The notes: generated from the letters alone by a model not told the origin. A stretch of DNA of 64,000 nucleotides from Tetrahymena thermophila SB210 (GCF_000189635.1 NW_002476271.1:145628-209627); one strand, 5' to 3'; positions 37,787 through 51,039 are shown, counted from the first letter of the stretch. Numbers and translations: made by a program.

Positions 37787-39820
37787 TCAGCCTAATTCTT
37801 ATTAATCAAATCCAATCATGCAACCTAAAATTCTTTTATCAAGCTCAGATTTATCCAACTTTTTATCTAAAAATTTTTAAATGCAAGATTCAAAGTATTC
37901 TTAATTTTTTTCAATTTACTATAATGCATCTAAATGATTTTCATACTTTTATTATATTTTTTTATCATAAAGCTGATTATTTTCTGAAATATAGCTATTA
38001 TTATTTCTATCATTAATATTTATTTCAAGAACTTTTTAATGTTTAGATTCTTTTTAATCATTATTATCTTATGTGTTTTCTATTTTTTAAATTAAATTGT
38101 TGCAATTATCTACTTGATTGTACTTTTTATCTGATTTAGCTGAGTAACTTTCGCCTATTTTTTTATTTTCCTCAATTTAATTCAAATTTGTTTCTTTTTT
38201 TAAAATTATTGTTTCTTGGAAATTATTTTCAAGTTGTGGATTTTACTCTATTTTATCTTTAAAACTTTATTTTAAATTGTTTTATAAAAGTTCTTTCTCG
38301 CTATTGATAAAATAGCCACACAATTAAATAGCAGCAAATTATTCTTTAGAGAGCAGCAATCTTATAATAATCTTCATTTACATTAATTCCTATTGAAGCT
38401 CAGTTATGCTAATTTGATTTTGAGTTTCGTTAATTAGCTCTTTAAATAGTTTTATTTATTATGAATCTTGACCCTGCATCGATTGATCGAAAAATTGTGC
38501 CATTATCAATATCTTAATCCTTCATTTAATCAAAAATATAAAAATAAAAATCAAATTTGTTTCTGTAAATAAATAAAAAGGCAATTTAAATTACCTCTTG
38601 AAGATATTTATGTTTAAATATTTATTGAAATAAGGTAGCAATTATTTGTTTTTAATTTGAAAATACACAGAAGTTAAATGCTTTGACAGAGAAAAATCTT
38701 CTATTCTATGTTTGGATATATTTATTTGTTTTAAAATATTATAGGCAGATGCTTTAAAGTAAGATTTTAGCTAAACTTCAGCAAAATCAAGAATGAGCTA
38801 ATTTTATGAAAAAAGCTACCCAACAATTCCAAATATTAGTAACACATTAAAAACACTAGCAAATTGAGCTAAAACATATGTAAATAAGGGATATTAAATT
38901 TATTATAGTACTTCTATATTACCAATTTAGAATTAAATTACTGTTAATATATTAAAAATACTACCATATTCTTCAAAAATAAATTATTTAGTGAAATAAA
39001 TATCCCTAATGTCATAATCCGAAAAAAATACATTAGATTATCTTTACTAGAGTAGGAAACCTTATGTTATTTACTAGTTAGTTCTTAAAAGATTGATTTA
39101 AGACACTGAAGTTAATCCATCTGATACAGAAACCAATTAGTTTCTGGTGAATTTTTCAAGTTACTTTGTTTAAGTGTTATAGTATTAGGTTGTTATTTTA
39201 ATTGTAAAACTAGTAGAAATTCTAAGAAAATCTTACCTAAATTATTACTAACTTGCACAGTTTAAAGATGGATCTAAAATCGAAGCATCGCAAATTATAA
39301 TAACTATTTCAAACGAATATTTTCCTAAAATGTTAGCATCATAACCAATATCCATTTAATTCTCCATGCTACTAATTGGTGTAAAATCAAAACAATAAAA
39401 AGTAGCTAAATCAGGATCTTTACATTTTATTAAATTGATATTAGTTGATTTGGTTTGATCATTATTGTTTGGATCTGGTGATTTATAAGATGCTGTTGGT
39501 AAAACATATCTTTTCCCTTTTTCGGTTTGGAATTCATCTAAATTCTACCCATTTGGCAAATAGATTTAAAAAGCAAGAATACTGTTTTAAATAGTCATAA
39601 AAAAGTCTTCATTGATAACTTTTTAAGTCTAATTAACAGTTGGATCAATTTTGTTATTAGAATAGAGGTAGCATATATATGTAAAGTATGCTAGGGATAA
39701 AGAAAAAACAGCAATAGAAACGAGACCTCCAAATGCTGTTTTTCTTTTCTATTAGTTATTTTCTATATTAAAAAAGAAAGGAGTAGAAAATAAATCTAAT
39801 GACTTTAATATTTTAGACAT
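37787..39820 (-). CDS. Ciliate-type two-TM membrane protein, paralogue 1
   Basis: Three exons: 39820-38923, 38868-38595 and 38519-37787; introns 54 and 75 nt, phases 1 and 2; 634 aa. An N-terminal helix (TAFGGLVSIAVFSLSLAYF, ~29-48) and a second one (AQFASVFNVLLIFGIVGQLFS, ~300-320) bracket a ~250-residue extracellular domain with a few cysteines (IKCKDPDLATFYCFDF, IICDASILDPSLNCA). A cytosolic tail of ~310 residues contains ISITELQQELMQMKIIIRLL. The same layout, including the tail motif, recurs in the gene at 58110-60434, so the two are paralogues. I know this architecture from ciliate genomes but not its function. The last exon alone has an internal ATG (38503) and could be mistaken for a separate 238-aa gene; the splice phase and paralogy argue against that. 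Confidence 0.78.
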
Positions 39821-40442
39821 TTTAATTAAATTTAATGAAAATTACAATTGATTAGTTATATTTATTTTAATAATTTAATGAACAGAAATATACTAACTAT
39901 ATTATCTTTACTTTTCTTTCATTGATTTTCAAAACAAATTTATTTTTCATAAAATAACTTTAAAAAATATTTGAATTCAATATTTCTAGTTTTTAAAATA
40001 ATTTAAGGACAACAGCTAATAATTAAAAAAGAAAATTATAAACAATCTTATTAAATTTTTTATTCTGGAATTAAAATATTGTTATTTAAAATTAAAATAT
40101 TTGATAAAAATATATAAATCTATTTTACATTTTTTTACTTTAAAATAAAAAAAGCTCAATAATATTTTTTAAAAAAATTTAAATAAAAAATAAATTTTCA
40201 ATAACTAAAATTTGACGCTGATTAATTAATACATTTGATAAAATTAACTGTTTATTTTTAATAATTTTATTTTTTTATTAGTTAAATTATTTTAAATCCA
40301 ATTTTTAGTTATCTGAGTCATGATTTATAAAAATTAATTAATTAATTAATTAATTATTAAAAGTAATGTTTTAAAGTCTTTACTAGATTTATGAAATTTT
40401 TTGTGCTATATAAATATTTATATAAAAATACATTTAGGGTTT
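39821..40442. other. AT-rich spacer
   Basis: About 0.6 kb; includes a (TTAA)n microsatellite near 40338-40356. It holds the 5' flank of the two-TM gene and the 3' flank of PSD-B. Confidence 0.45.
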
Positions 40443-41949
40443 TCAATTTTTTTAACTTTTATTTTAAGCTGTTTATTAATTGAGCATAACTTGACATACA
40501 GGTTAACCGTATCTGACTTTATCACCTTCTTTGACAAACCATTATAAATCTCCTTTAGCTTCAAAGAAAACAACGACGGTAGATCCTAAATTAAATCTAC
40601 CTATTTCAGCACCTTTAGGAATTAATATACCATTTTCTAGTTATTTGTAAATTGAAGGAATCTTTTATTTCTTATCTAAATCATTTAATACTGATAATTC
40701 TTCGGTGGAAAACTCTTAAAGATCAGGTCTTTGTTCAGCAGTTTTCTTTACACTTTCTACATCAATTTTATTATCAAAATTCTTGACATTGCTCTTATTG
40801 AATTTTTTCCAATTTAAATCAATTTTCTAATTAGTTTTTAATTCCTATGATAATTTTAAAATAATTTTTAAAATTTAATAAAGATTGCTTTTATTATTTA
40901 TAATGTTATTTATTTACTGGGTCGAATTCTAATGTCATAGAACCTACATTAGTAGCTCCTACGTAAACTTAAATGAATTAACCGTGTTTCCATTCACCAA
41001 ACAAAGCTACTCTCTCATTACCTTCATACACTCTCTTTAAATTAAATTAAATTTTTATTGTTTCAAAAGGGAGATAAAATAATATTTAATTTTTTGAATA
41101 TGATTTGAGAAAAAACAAGATACTTCATATTTTGAAATATAGGATTCTTTGACTGGAGCTAAATAACCGAGTATATGGTTTCTTCTCTTTGCAAGTATTT
41201 ATGTAGGTGAATGATATCTATGATAATCTCCTGGATTTAAGTAGAAGATTGCTTAGTATATCTTTGATTCAGGATCTTTTATCTTAAGAGTTTTGAATAG
41301 ATCGTTATCTAAAACAACGCTTTTATTTCCAGTTAAAAATTCACCCATCTTATAATTAATGCCTTTTACTAAAATATTTGAGTCTCCCTTAACTTCGGCG
41401 ATAGTTAAAACTTTGGAATCTGCAGGAGATAGAATAACTTCATCGTTATTATCAATCTAACGAGGTTTAACCCTACGAGTGAAAAATTAATTAAAAGTTT
41501 CATAATTTTCGAATGGCTCTATCATATCGTTCTCAATAACATTATATGATTTTGCAAATGCACCAAAAAGAGGTTTTCTTAAGCTTAATGGTATGTATTG
41601 GCTTGAAACCCACCCTGAAAATCTGCTAACATTACGAGCGAAATCCATCTTTTTATTTTGATAAAAATAATAAAATTTTATTTGATCGTTGGCTAATAAT
41701 TGTAATCTTAGAAAGTTACCTTTATCGAAAAGTCTTCATTAGTCTTAGAGTAGTAATAGGTAGCACCTATAAAATATAAACCAGTTGAGTAGGCGATAGT
41801 TTTCTTTAGAGAAAACTACCTAGAATTTTCTAATTTGATAATAAATAGATTTTGTTAATTGAGAAACACTTCTTTGATAATCAATCAGTCATATTATTTT
41901 AAAATAATGTAAAATCTTATAAACAATAATTACTCCATCCTAAAATCAT
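40443..41949 (-). CDS. Phosphatidylserine decarboxylase, paralogue B
   Basis: Five exons: 41949-41934, 41829-41720, 41648-41124, 41034-40918 and 40844-40443; 389 aa. A hydrophobic helix near the N-terminus (AYSTGLYFIGATYYY) precedes the catalytic domain. Motifs in order: [68 protein letters not shown] and FNLGSTVVVFF. Ser ~344 in LGST is the predicted self-cleavage and pyruvoyl residue. Several introns fall at the same codons as in paralogue A: after SIK, after SKxE, and after the GSMT-xFD exon, which is 117 nt in both. This proves common descent. The 16-nt first exon is inferred from phase and a good donor and is the least certain part. C-terminus extends past the domain (QVMLNQQTAQNKSQKN). 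Confidence 0.9.
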
Positions 41950-42438
41950 CTCTTCTCTCCTTTAAGAGTTAATTACAAAGTCTTTAAAGTTCTTTGAAAA
42001 ATTTTTAAACCTCTACATAGATAGCACAATAAATAATTTCTTTTATCTTCTATTTTTAATTATTAACTTTTATATTTCTAAAGTAAAGTAGGTATTTTAA
42101 TTAATTAATTAGTTCGTTTAGATATTCACTAAAAGTAAATCATCATGAATAAATTTTGGATATAAACATACGAAAACAAACAAAATTTATTCTAAGCAAA
42201 TCTTTATTTCAAAATCTCAAAGCAAACATAAATTATATATAAATAAATTGTTTGATCTAAAAATACACTAAAATAGTTAATAGTTTTTGTTATCATTTGT
42301 AGACTCTCTAATATTTTTTTAAAGCAAATATTTTATATAAACTCTAAATAATAAAATATGTAAAAAGAAAGTTTGTTTGTTAGTTAGTTAAATAGATTGA
42401 TTAGTAATATTTATATTAAATATTTATCTAAGATTAAA
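41950..42438. other. AT-rich spacer
   Basis: About 0.5 kb between PSD-B and the small minus-strand gene. No feature recognised. Confidence 0.45.
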
Positions 42439-42992
42439 TCAGACTACGCTATCTAAATGGAAATGCGGTTCGTATAAATAGCGAATAACTTTAAATTTCA
42501 CTGTTAATATTAATAACTCTACATAATCAAATTAAATTTTAATTGTATTTTCTACTTCACTTATGATCTAATCTATTCTCTATTAATTAGCATCTTAAAT
42601 AAAAATGAAGATATAAAATACTTTATTACTATCTCTTAAAACCAAATATTAGCTCTCTTTGTATAGCAGTTCATTCAATTCTAAGTCTAAATTATTTTCA
42701 TCCAATACTGATAACTCTTTTTGCAAAAATTTTGTTATAAATTCTTTTTACATGTTTTATCTACTTCTCCTTAATAATTCTTATTAAATAATATCATCTA
42801 TTTTTGATAAACTAAATTTTAGATTTTTTTTTTTGCATTTGCAATCAATAAAATAACATATTTTTTATCTATCTTTTAAGAATTAAATTCTTCTACTACT
42901 AAGACAATATTAAAAAGTTAACTGTTTTCAATAAAATATATTATTAGAAATTTAAAGATAAATTTTATTAATTTCAAAAAATTTAAAAGCAT
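42439..42992 (-). CDS. Small unrecognised protein with likely frameshift at A11 tract
   Basis: Two overlapping good frames meet at a run of eleven A (complement of 42824-42834). Upstream, from ATG at 42992, is a hydrophobic start and then FNIVLVVEEFNSQKIDKKY and VILLIANAKKK. Downstream, in another frame, FSLSKIDDIIQQELLRRSR and ELSVLDENNLDLELNELLYK lead to YEPHFHLDSVV and TGA at 42439. One extra A (or two fewer) would join them into ~185 aa. Alternatives are an assembly error, a true pseudogene, an unrecognised intron, or a start at 42753 giving only 104 aa. No family recognised. Confidence 0.45.
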
Positions 42993-43075
42993 CTAAGATT
43001 TTAAAAATTTTTTATATATTTTTAATCATTTAAAAAACGAAAAAAGATTCTAAAAATACAAATTTTTTTATTAAA

Positions 43076-44824
43076 ATGATGATCAAGATAATAATCATTA
43101 TTCAATTAGTATTTTGCATAAATGGAGCATCTTAATTATAAATAGATTTAAACAAGCATTAAATAAGAAAAGAGAAATCTGTATTTGTTGGAAAATCCTG
43201 GGAGGATTTGTAAAATATCTAAAATGCTGGATAAAATGTGTTGATATTTCATTATGTATCGTCATGCTCTTCTTGCAAATCTTTCCTCCCAATTTATGAG
43301 AAAGTAGCATCATTTTTTGAGAAATAAGGAAACAAAATACTGTTCTCTAAAATAGATGTAATGTCCTTTCATAAAAAAATAGATTAATTATAAATTAAAT
43401 AATATCCATCAATATAATTTTATAAATATGGAAAATTTTTAAGCACATTTGAAGGCGAAAGGTATTTTTTAGTGATTTTTAATAAAACTAATTATTTTTA
43501 TAATTTTTAGGGAATATGAAAGCTTGGTCAAATTTGTATAACAGAAGAGTTATCCTTTGAACGAAATAATAACTGTTCAAATCTTCGACGATATATACAA
43601 AAATGAGAAAATATTCAGCGTTTTTTTGGGAGATAAAAATAGTTTACAGTTTTAAGAATATGAATTTACTTGCTCTAAATTTGGAGATATGGCTTATTAT
43701 TATGTTGATACTTCAAAAAAAGATTAAGAGCAATTAAAAGAATACATTTTAAATTAATTCAGTGAATATCATTCAATAATTGACGAATCTATTATATTGT
43801 TGGTCAACTCTAAATACACTAAAAGCCACTTTATTTTTGATGGGCATTTTGAACAAACTAAAATTGAAGAGTTTCTTTTAAAAAATGCATATTAAAAAAT
43901 AGACATTTTGAATCAAATAAATTTAAATAAGTTACTATAAAAAAATGCTGATGGAATTATAATTTTTTTAGATGAATCTTAGAAGAGTAAAGAGATTTTA
44001 TCATATTTGCCATATTTATCTCTTAAATTTAATGATGGACTATCTTTCTTTACGGTTTATAAGAAAAATATGGAAAAAGATCTTCTTCAAAGACTAAAAA
44101 CTGTAATTGTTTAAAAAGAGTTAAATAAAAATAAAATCTAATTATATTTTATAAGACGAAATGGTAAATAAGTTTTTTAAATGGAGAATTTGTCGTAAGA
44201 AAAAATTAAAAAGGATGATATGGAAAATTTTATAATTCAAGTATTTAGAGGAGATTTACCAGTATTGGTTGAATCAGAAGAAATTCCATTAGAAAATCAA
44301 GAGCCAATAAAAGTAATAAAAACAATTCAAATACTAATTAATAATTTTAAAATTAAAATAAGAAATTAGTAGGAAAAAATTTTGAGTAAGAAGTTTATAA
44401 AAGTAAAAAGGATGTTATTGTTTACTTTAAAAGCGATTTTATAAAGGAAAGTGAATCTCTAATTTAAAATTTACTTAAATTAGATAAATTCATTAAACAG
44501 TAGTCAATGGAAGACTTTATTTAGATATTTCAAATAGATATGACAAAAAATAAGATTTATAATGAAAGTGGATAGATTTTGGAAGATATTGAAATTCTCC
44601 CTAAATTGTATATTTTTATTGCAGATGAACACAAGCAAAATGGCATTAAGCTAAATGGAAAGGATTTTAATTACCTCAAAAATGTGATCACTAAAATATC
44701 AAGCTATGATTGGAGCAACAAAGCTAAAAAAACTTAATAAGAATCAGAGGAAATTAGGCTAAACATTCAAAAATTCATTAATCCAAATAATGTTAAAAGC
44801 TTTGATAAATAATTTGATTTATGA
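43076..44824 (+). CDS. Protein disulfide isomerase-like protein with atypical active sites
   Basis: Three exons: 43076-43461, 43511-44312 and 44363-44824; introns 49 and 50 nt, phases 2 and 0; 549 aa. The signal peptide MMIKIIIIIQLVFCINGAS points to the ER. The first thioredoxin-like domain has VFVGKSWEDLQ and LIFHYVSSCSSCKSFLPIYE, so the usual CGHC is CSSC (residues 64-67). It continues with ILFSKIDVM and YPSIQFYKYGKF (cis-Pro), as in PDI. The middle ~300 residues resemble the b and b' domains. The second a-type domain starts KKLVGKNFEQEVYKSKKDV, the typical PDI entry, but its active-site position reads YFKSDFIKES with no cysteine. No KDEL-type signal is visible at the C-terminus (SFDKQFDL). 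It may be an oxidoreductase with one active site, or mainly a binding chaperone. Confidence 0.86.
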
Positions 44825-46397
44825 GACTAGAATTTTATTAAATAAAAATTATAAAAGAAATTGTTAGATGTAAAATTATATAAAATATTTTTTAAATTTT
44901 GAATAAATTAGACTATTAAAAAACTAAATCGTAAAATAATTTAATATATTTTATATCTTGAAGATAACTTTTAAAGAATTTATTTTTTTTAATACTTATT
45001 AAGTGCTAATTTAAATAAATAAATTTTCAAAATAGTCAATTAATATTTTAAAAGGTACTGTTAATTGCAGTATTTTTTGAAATTCTAACTAAGCTTGATT
45101 TTGATAAGAATTAATAATAAAAGAACTAAGATAATTAATTCACTAACATTTAAATAAGTAGGATCTATCTTCTGGGTTTGGGTTTTGGCTTATTTATTAA
45201 ATACAGGTTTAGAAGATTTTTAAAATATTGTCAAAATTTAAATTCTTTTTAAACTTAAATGATGATAATTTTTTTTTGATTTAGTTTTATATTCATATAA
45301 TTTTCAAATTAATTTCAAAATCTTAACTTACTAATTGAGGAATTAAAATTTCATTTTTCTAAGAATTATTCATATATGAATTAGGAAGGATTTTACAATC
45401 ATAATTTTGAATTTATTTTTAAATTATAGGATTTAAAAAGATTTTATTTGAAGTTTGTCAACATACTATGTTTGTATTGTAAAATGAATTGAGATTAATA
45501 AACAAAAGGAAAATAAAAAACTAAAAATTAAGACAAGTAAGTAAGAAAACAAACAAAGATACTCTTATTAAAATTTAAAAATTGAACATTTATCCTTTGA
45601 TCATTTTAAAGAGTGTAAGTTATTATTTTTAGATTTTTATGATATGAGCTAAAATTAAATGTTCAATAAAAGAAAATTTTCTTAAATATTTGATTTTTGA
45701 ATTATGTAATTTTTAATTAAGGTTTCTGAAATTGTTAATTTCTTTTATAGATAAGGCTTTTACAGTAAATAAATGACAAATAAAGATAAATCAGACTTTA
45801 TGTCAAAATTAATTTTGTAAACAAAATAATAAATTTCAAAGTGTTTATTTTTTCATTTTTATTTTAATTTATTCATTCATTTTGTCATTAATTTATTCAT
45901 TTTTAAAAAGATTTTATTTTTAAGGCATGTAAAAAATGCAATTTAATTTAGATAAGGTAACATTTTTGAGAGAATACTGAATGGAAGTTAGTAAGTAAGT
46001 ATAAATACATATAATTTAAAGTTATTGAATTATGTAAATATATTTTAATATATAAAGTACAAAATTACTTTCTTTCTTTCTTCAGATATTATTTATAGTT
46101 CATAAATATTATTTGTTAAAAAAATAATAATATTTATTTTATTTCTTAGAAATTTTTGTTAAAAAATATAGTTTTTTATATTTAATATAGGAAAGTTCTT
46201 ATTGCTGTTAATTAAGGGACTGAATAGTATTATTCAGTGTATATATCGTTTGCTTGTTTTTTTGAAATTTTATTCATTTTACATTTTATCAATAAGCTAA
46301 GAGATAATCATCGCAATAGAGGCAAAAATATTTATTTGTTAAGTTTATTTTAAAATTTAATTTCTGTTTTTTTCTCTAATGCTTGGCTCTAAGTTTT
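44825..46397. other. AT-rich spacer between convergent genes
   Basis: About 1.6 kb. Contains the G-rich oddity CTGGGTTTGGGTTTTGGC near 45173-45190 but no telomere repeat array, and no coding frame on either strand. Confidence 0.5.
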
Positions 46398-49300
46398 TCA
46401 ATAAATATTGCATAAGCATTTTTCTTATCTTTAGACTGAGTTTTTCTTTTGTTTTTTAGAGCTTCTTCTTAAAATCGAGCTATCTTGAATGGCTTCAGAT
46501 TAACCATAGTTAGAAACAGATTTTATATGGGATTCATTCACATTACAGGTATCAGTATTGGAACTTATATTTGTTTTTATTCTTGTTGGATTAGGAGCTA
46601 AATTAGGAAGGGCTAGAACTTATTTTGGGGGGTTCATTTTTGTTTTAAAGAATTCTATAGGGGAGAATTTAATGTTGCTTAGAATGAAATTGAATAAGAA
46701 CTATGCCCTGTCTTGCATGTGCTTCTCTTTATATTTTATCAATTCTTCTTCGTTATCAATAAATTTTGCAAAGAATTGATAGAATATGAAATAGGCATAT
46801 GATTCTCCTAACAATTCAAAAGAAATTTCGTAACTATTTTTGAGAAGATCCAATACTTAATTCATCTTGTCTCCCCAGTTATCTGGATAAATATTTTCAG
46901 AGGTGTTGTGATAATATTCTTACATGTATTCAGATAGATAAACACTGAGGGCAGCACTCAGAGAATCTAAGATTTAGTGAAGATTCTCGACTGAGTCAGA
47001 GAGGGAGAGAATTACGTAGCACTTTTTAACTAAAATTTCATTGCTTACTATTTAAATCTATGAATTATCTTTATCCAATAAAAGTAAGTCGCTCTAAAAT
47101 AAAGGTATAAAACCTAGTGAGAGCTCTGCAAGTGAAGAAATGGTAATGCTACTCTTACTGTATAGAGAGTCTATGATATAACGAGAATGCAAAAAGGTGT
47201 TTTTAATTACTCTTTTAAAAGCAAAGAAGAAGTCTCTTTCAAAGTTCTTGCTCTTTAAGAAGGAATTGTAATTTAAAATCTAGTTTTTTATTTTATCACA
47301 TTCACATTTTAATTTAGTATTAATTGCATTTGGGCTAGAAATTTCTCCGTTTGTAGATTAAGAAGAACTTATTTAAGGCAATTCTTTTTGTTTGTTTTGT
47401 TAATTTTCTTAAATTTAGTGAGACTCTAATTGGCTGCTTTTAGGATTATCTTCTTGTGTTTTTTGAGAATCTGACTCGTCTCTTGAAGATAAATCGCTTC
47501 TTCTATATAGTGGGTTGCAAGCTATGCATTGAGGGAAGAATTAATATTAATTATTTTTAGATTAATTTAGAAGACTCTTAAACTATTGAATAATATCATC
47601 GTATTCTCTTTGTATTAATTTAATTTAATCATACAACTTCTATTTTTCTTGCTTGTATTCTTCTTCTTACTTTTTGTTTGCTTCAAGTTTTAATTTTTGA
47701 ATTCTTACCTGTTACTCTTACTTTTACTTTTCAAATATTATTTTCGCATACTTGATAATCTTTTCCTTTTCTTGCTCTCTTTGCTTCTGCAATTTATATT
47801 CTTCATTTTCTTCGTCTTATAAAAAGCTTTTTTCTTCCTCTTCTTCTTCCTCCTCCTCGTTTTGTGTTTTAAGTTTCTTATTTTAATTAACGCCTTACTA
47901 TTTTTATTCAGTTTAATGATTATCACAACATAATTTGCAATTGCTTTTATCTGTGCTGTTTTCTGTGCTATAACTGCAACTGCAACCTTTGCTACTCATT
48001 TTCCTAAAGCGCATATCAATCGAATTTTCATTTCCTTGTCTATTTGCTTCTGAATTTTCTCTAGAATTTTATGTTTTTAATTGCTAATTAGGCATCTAAT
48101 TTTCTTTGTTTTCTTGAAGATTTGTATCTTAAGCTATTGCATTCTTCGGAGATTGAGAAGAATCTAAAATATCCTAGCTGTCTTCCTAAAAATCACTTTA
48201 ATTGCTATGTCTTTGCTATTCAAGTTTGTTCAAATCATCGCAAGACTAAAGGTATGAAGTCCTTATATTAGTTCTGATATTTTCTTCGCTTATTATTGAA
48301 AATCCTTGTGTTTACAACTGTGGAGAAATAAAAGATTCAAGGTCTACAATTGTTTACTTATATTATTCTTACTTGTTACTGAGTATAAGCTTTTATTTAT
48401 TAATTTGATTTAGCTTATGGAGAACAATTTCAATAAGCTGAGACTTTGTTAGAGCTATATTTCTCTTAATTTAATTTATTTGACAAGATAAACTTTCTTT
48501 AATATTTTTGACTTGAGTAATAGAAATTTTCCTTCTTCTTGGGTAAATAACATCTGAGAAATATTTACTGTTAATTGCTTGGAGATCTTGAGTATCAGTA
48601 GCTGTTTTGCTGTCAATACTCAATTTAGCTTTTGACTACTCAGTTTCGTCGTAGCTCAATATTTAATTTAAATTTTACTAATATTTTTGTAAGTAATTCA
48701 GTTTGAAAATATTTAGAAATAATAAGTTAAGAATGTGATAATTGTCGCTATTTAAATAAAATTCATCATTTGAATTCTCAAAGTGCTTGATAACTGATTT
48801 CTAAAGCACTTAAAAGGAATCATCGTTTTATCCTATCTCCTCTAGAAGCAGACCAAGGTTGAATACGATTGGGAATTGATACTAAATGGAATTGGCTTCT
48901 TCAAAATATTGAATTGCCTTTTGTTACAGTTTTTGTTTATTAAAAAGCTTATCAAAATCCTTTGTGCTTGAAATTTAATTTGCTTTTTGCATATAAATCA
49001 ATCCCATTTGAAAGTAAATGTTCAATTTTTCTTCCTATATCAAATGGTTCTATTCGGTGTTGACATACATTTCAGAATTCTTTTTTGTCATATCTTTCGT
49101 TTCTTCATCCTTTAAAAACTCTTATGTTTAATTTTGATATGATATTTATTTTTAATCTGAATTTATATTTTAGTTGATATTATTAGGAGAGCTATTGCTA
49201 TTCTCTTCTTTATTTATTAATTCTTTTATTTGATCAGCTTTTTAATCAATATTCTCAAATTAAGTATCGTCTATGCCTGACAAATGACTATTTATCTAAG

Positions 49301-50129
49301 AGTCGACACAAATCAATTAAATATTTTTTATCTGTGCGTACTTTGTGATATCTTACTCGGCTTATTCTAACTTTTATAAATTGTAAAAAACTTAAGCACG
49401 AAGGAAGTAGGCCTCGCCTTCTTAAGGGTAAAAATAAATAGCACTTTCAATATATTTGAGCGATTCATCGTATTTAGATTCGAGGAGTAAAGCATAAGAC
49501 ATGTAATAGAGTGATAAATAGCTCGGCTTGAATTTATTCTTGTTGCAAATACTCATGTACTGATAAAAGTTCACCAGTGATTCTGAATAATTTTTTCTGT
49601 GTATTACATTGCATATACCTAAATATTCAAAAAGCATAAAGTCTTAAATGTTTCTTGACAAAGCTTCATTGCAAATCATCAAACATTTATCGAAATCAGT
49701 TATTTCAAAATACAAATATGCCAAGTTAACATATGCCTAAAGCAACTTGTCGTCAAGTTGTAAAGCCCACAGTAAATACTTTTCTGCCTCTTCATAATTC
49801 AATAATTGTAAATAAACCTTTCCAATATTATTGCATATGCTTTTATTTTTCTTATTTTCCTCAAATGCACGCTAGTATGCCAGCAGGCTCTTTGGTAAAT
49901 CTTTCATCCTGTCTAAAATCAAACCTTTTATATAGTACATGTTAGATATTTCAGTGCTAAATTTCTTCATTTATCCTTTGCTTATTTTTTTGTACAGCTA
50001 ATTCTCTGCTTCAAGTATTTTTTCTAGTGATTTTTAAAGCTGATTTTTCATAAGCAAACCGTAACTTTCCTCTGATAAATCAATAAAGAGATGTCGTTTT
50101 TAATTCTAAATGCTGCGAATATTGCTCAT
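46398..50129 (-). CDS. TPR-repeat protein with coiled coil, 1243 aa
   Basis: One uninterrupted frame from ATG 50129 to TGA 46398, with dozens of TAA/TAG glutamines. The N-terminal half holds tetratricopeptide repeats: LLAYQRAFEENKKNKSICNN, then IGKVYLQLLNYEEAEKYLLW, AYVNLAYLYFEITDFDKCL, SLYYMSYALLLESKYDESLK, then AYFLRAQVFYNLQKLEQAEQ, and further units near residues 400-460. After a Ser/Asn/Gln-rich linker come a poly-acidic stretch (EEEEEEEEKSF), a ~90-residue coiled coil of K/Q/E (QKQREQEKEKIIKYAKIIFE), and a C-terminal domain of ~250 residues without recognised motif (WGDKMNQVLDLLKNSYEISF). TPRs are protein-binding scaffolds common in ciliary and basal-body proteins. No signal peptide or TM. 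No enzyme domain. Confidence 0.85.
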
Positions 50130-51039
50130 TCCTTCTATTTTCTTTGATTGCGTCTAAGAGAAAGCTGAATTTTTAAAAAATGATTTCTAATTTATAATTT
50201 TGTTTCTAAGTTTTAATTTCTCAGCGAATACTCTAAAATTGTATACTTTCTTTCTTTTTTGTTTGATTTATGCTTAACTAGCTATATAATTTGTAAGGAT
50301 AAATCTCTTTGGATAGCAGCTAATTAATAGATTTATTATCTTTTATCTTATCCTAATTTAATAAAATAACTTGCTTTATTATGATGTTTATTTATTTATT
50401 AATAAATTGATTATGTAATATCAAGGATGGAATAAGCATGATGTCATCTTGATAAAATTAGCAAAGATTAACAATTAAGTGATGTAAATACTGTATATTA
50501 AATAGTATTTCAAAATAATTATTGTCAGTTTGAATATTCATTTACCTTATTTCTTAGGAAATCTTATGCACTATCTGTGATTTTTTCACTTTTTGTTGTA
50601 ATAAGAATCTATTATAAATATACAATTTCTATCTCTTCACCAATCAAATACTTCCTCTTACTCATTTTAATTTTCTTCAAATTCCTGAAACTTTTCACAT
50701 TTATTTTTTAATTTCTCCTATTATATTGTCAATCAATTCCTACCCAAAAATTAATTATTAGATGCATATTTGTTTATTTTAATTACGAATTGATAGTAAA
50801 TTCAAAAAATTGATTGTCAATTAAATATTTTTATTTAAAACTCAAAATAATATTTAAAATTTATAATGAGATTTTAAAAAAATTTTTATTCATTTTTATA
50901 TGAATTCTTATTTCTCTTAGCAAAAATAATCTTTATTAATTAAAATTAAGATCCACTTAAAAAAATTTTTTGAGCTCTTGGCTGAAATTTGATTTTAAAA
51001 TTGTTATTTGGCTTTTTTAAAAATCACATTATCTTTTTG
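50130..51039. other. AT-rich spacer
   Basis: About 0.9 kb upstream of the TPR gene start. No coding frame recognised; grades into the decayed LRR repeats to the right. Confidence 0.45.

Noticed and set aside
37787-38503. Separate 238-aa gene starting at ATG 38503
   Set aside because: The frame joins the upstream membrane-protein exons in phase 2, and its tail motif matches the tail of the paralogue at 58-60 kb.
45170-45195. GGGTTTGGGTTTTGG as internal telomere repeat
   Set aside because: Only two imperfect units, not the TTGGGG repeat of Tetrahymena; no array and no sign of a chromosome end.
46534-46536. TGA that would end the TPR protein early
   Set aside because: A codon-by-codon check shows this TGA is out of frame; the true in-frame TGA is at 46398-46400.
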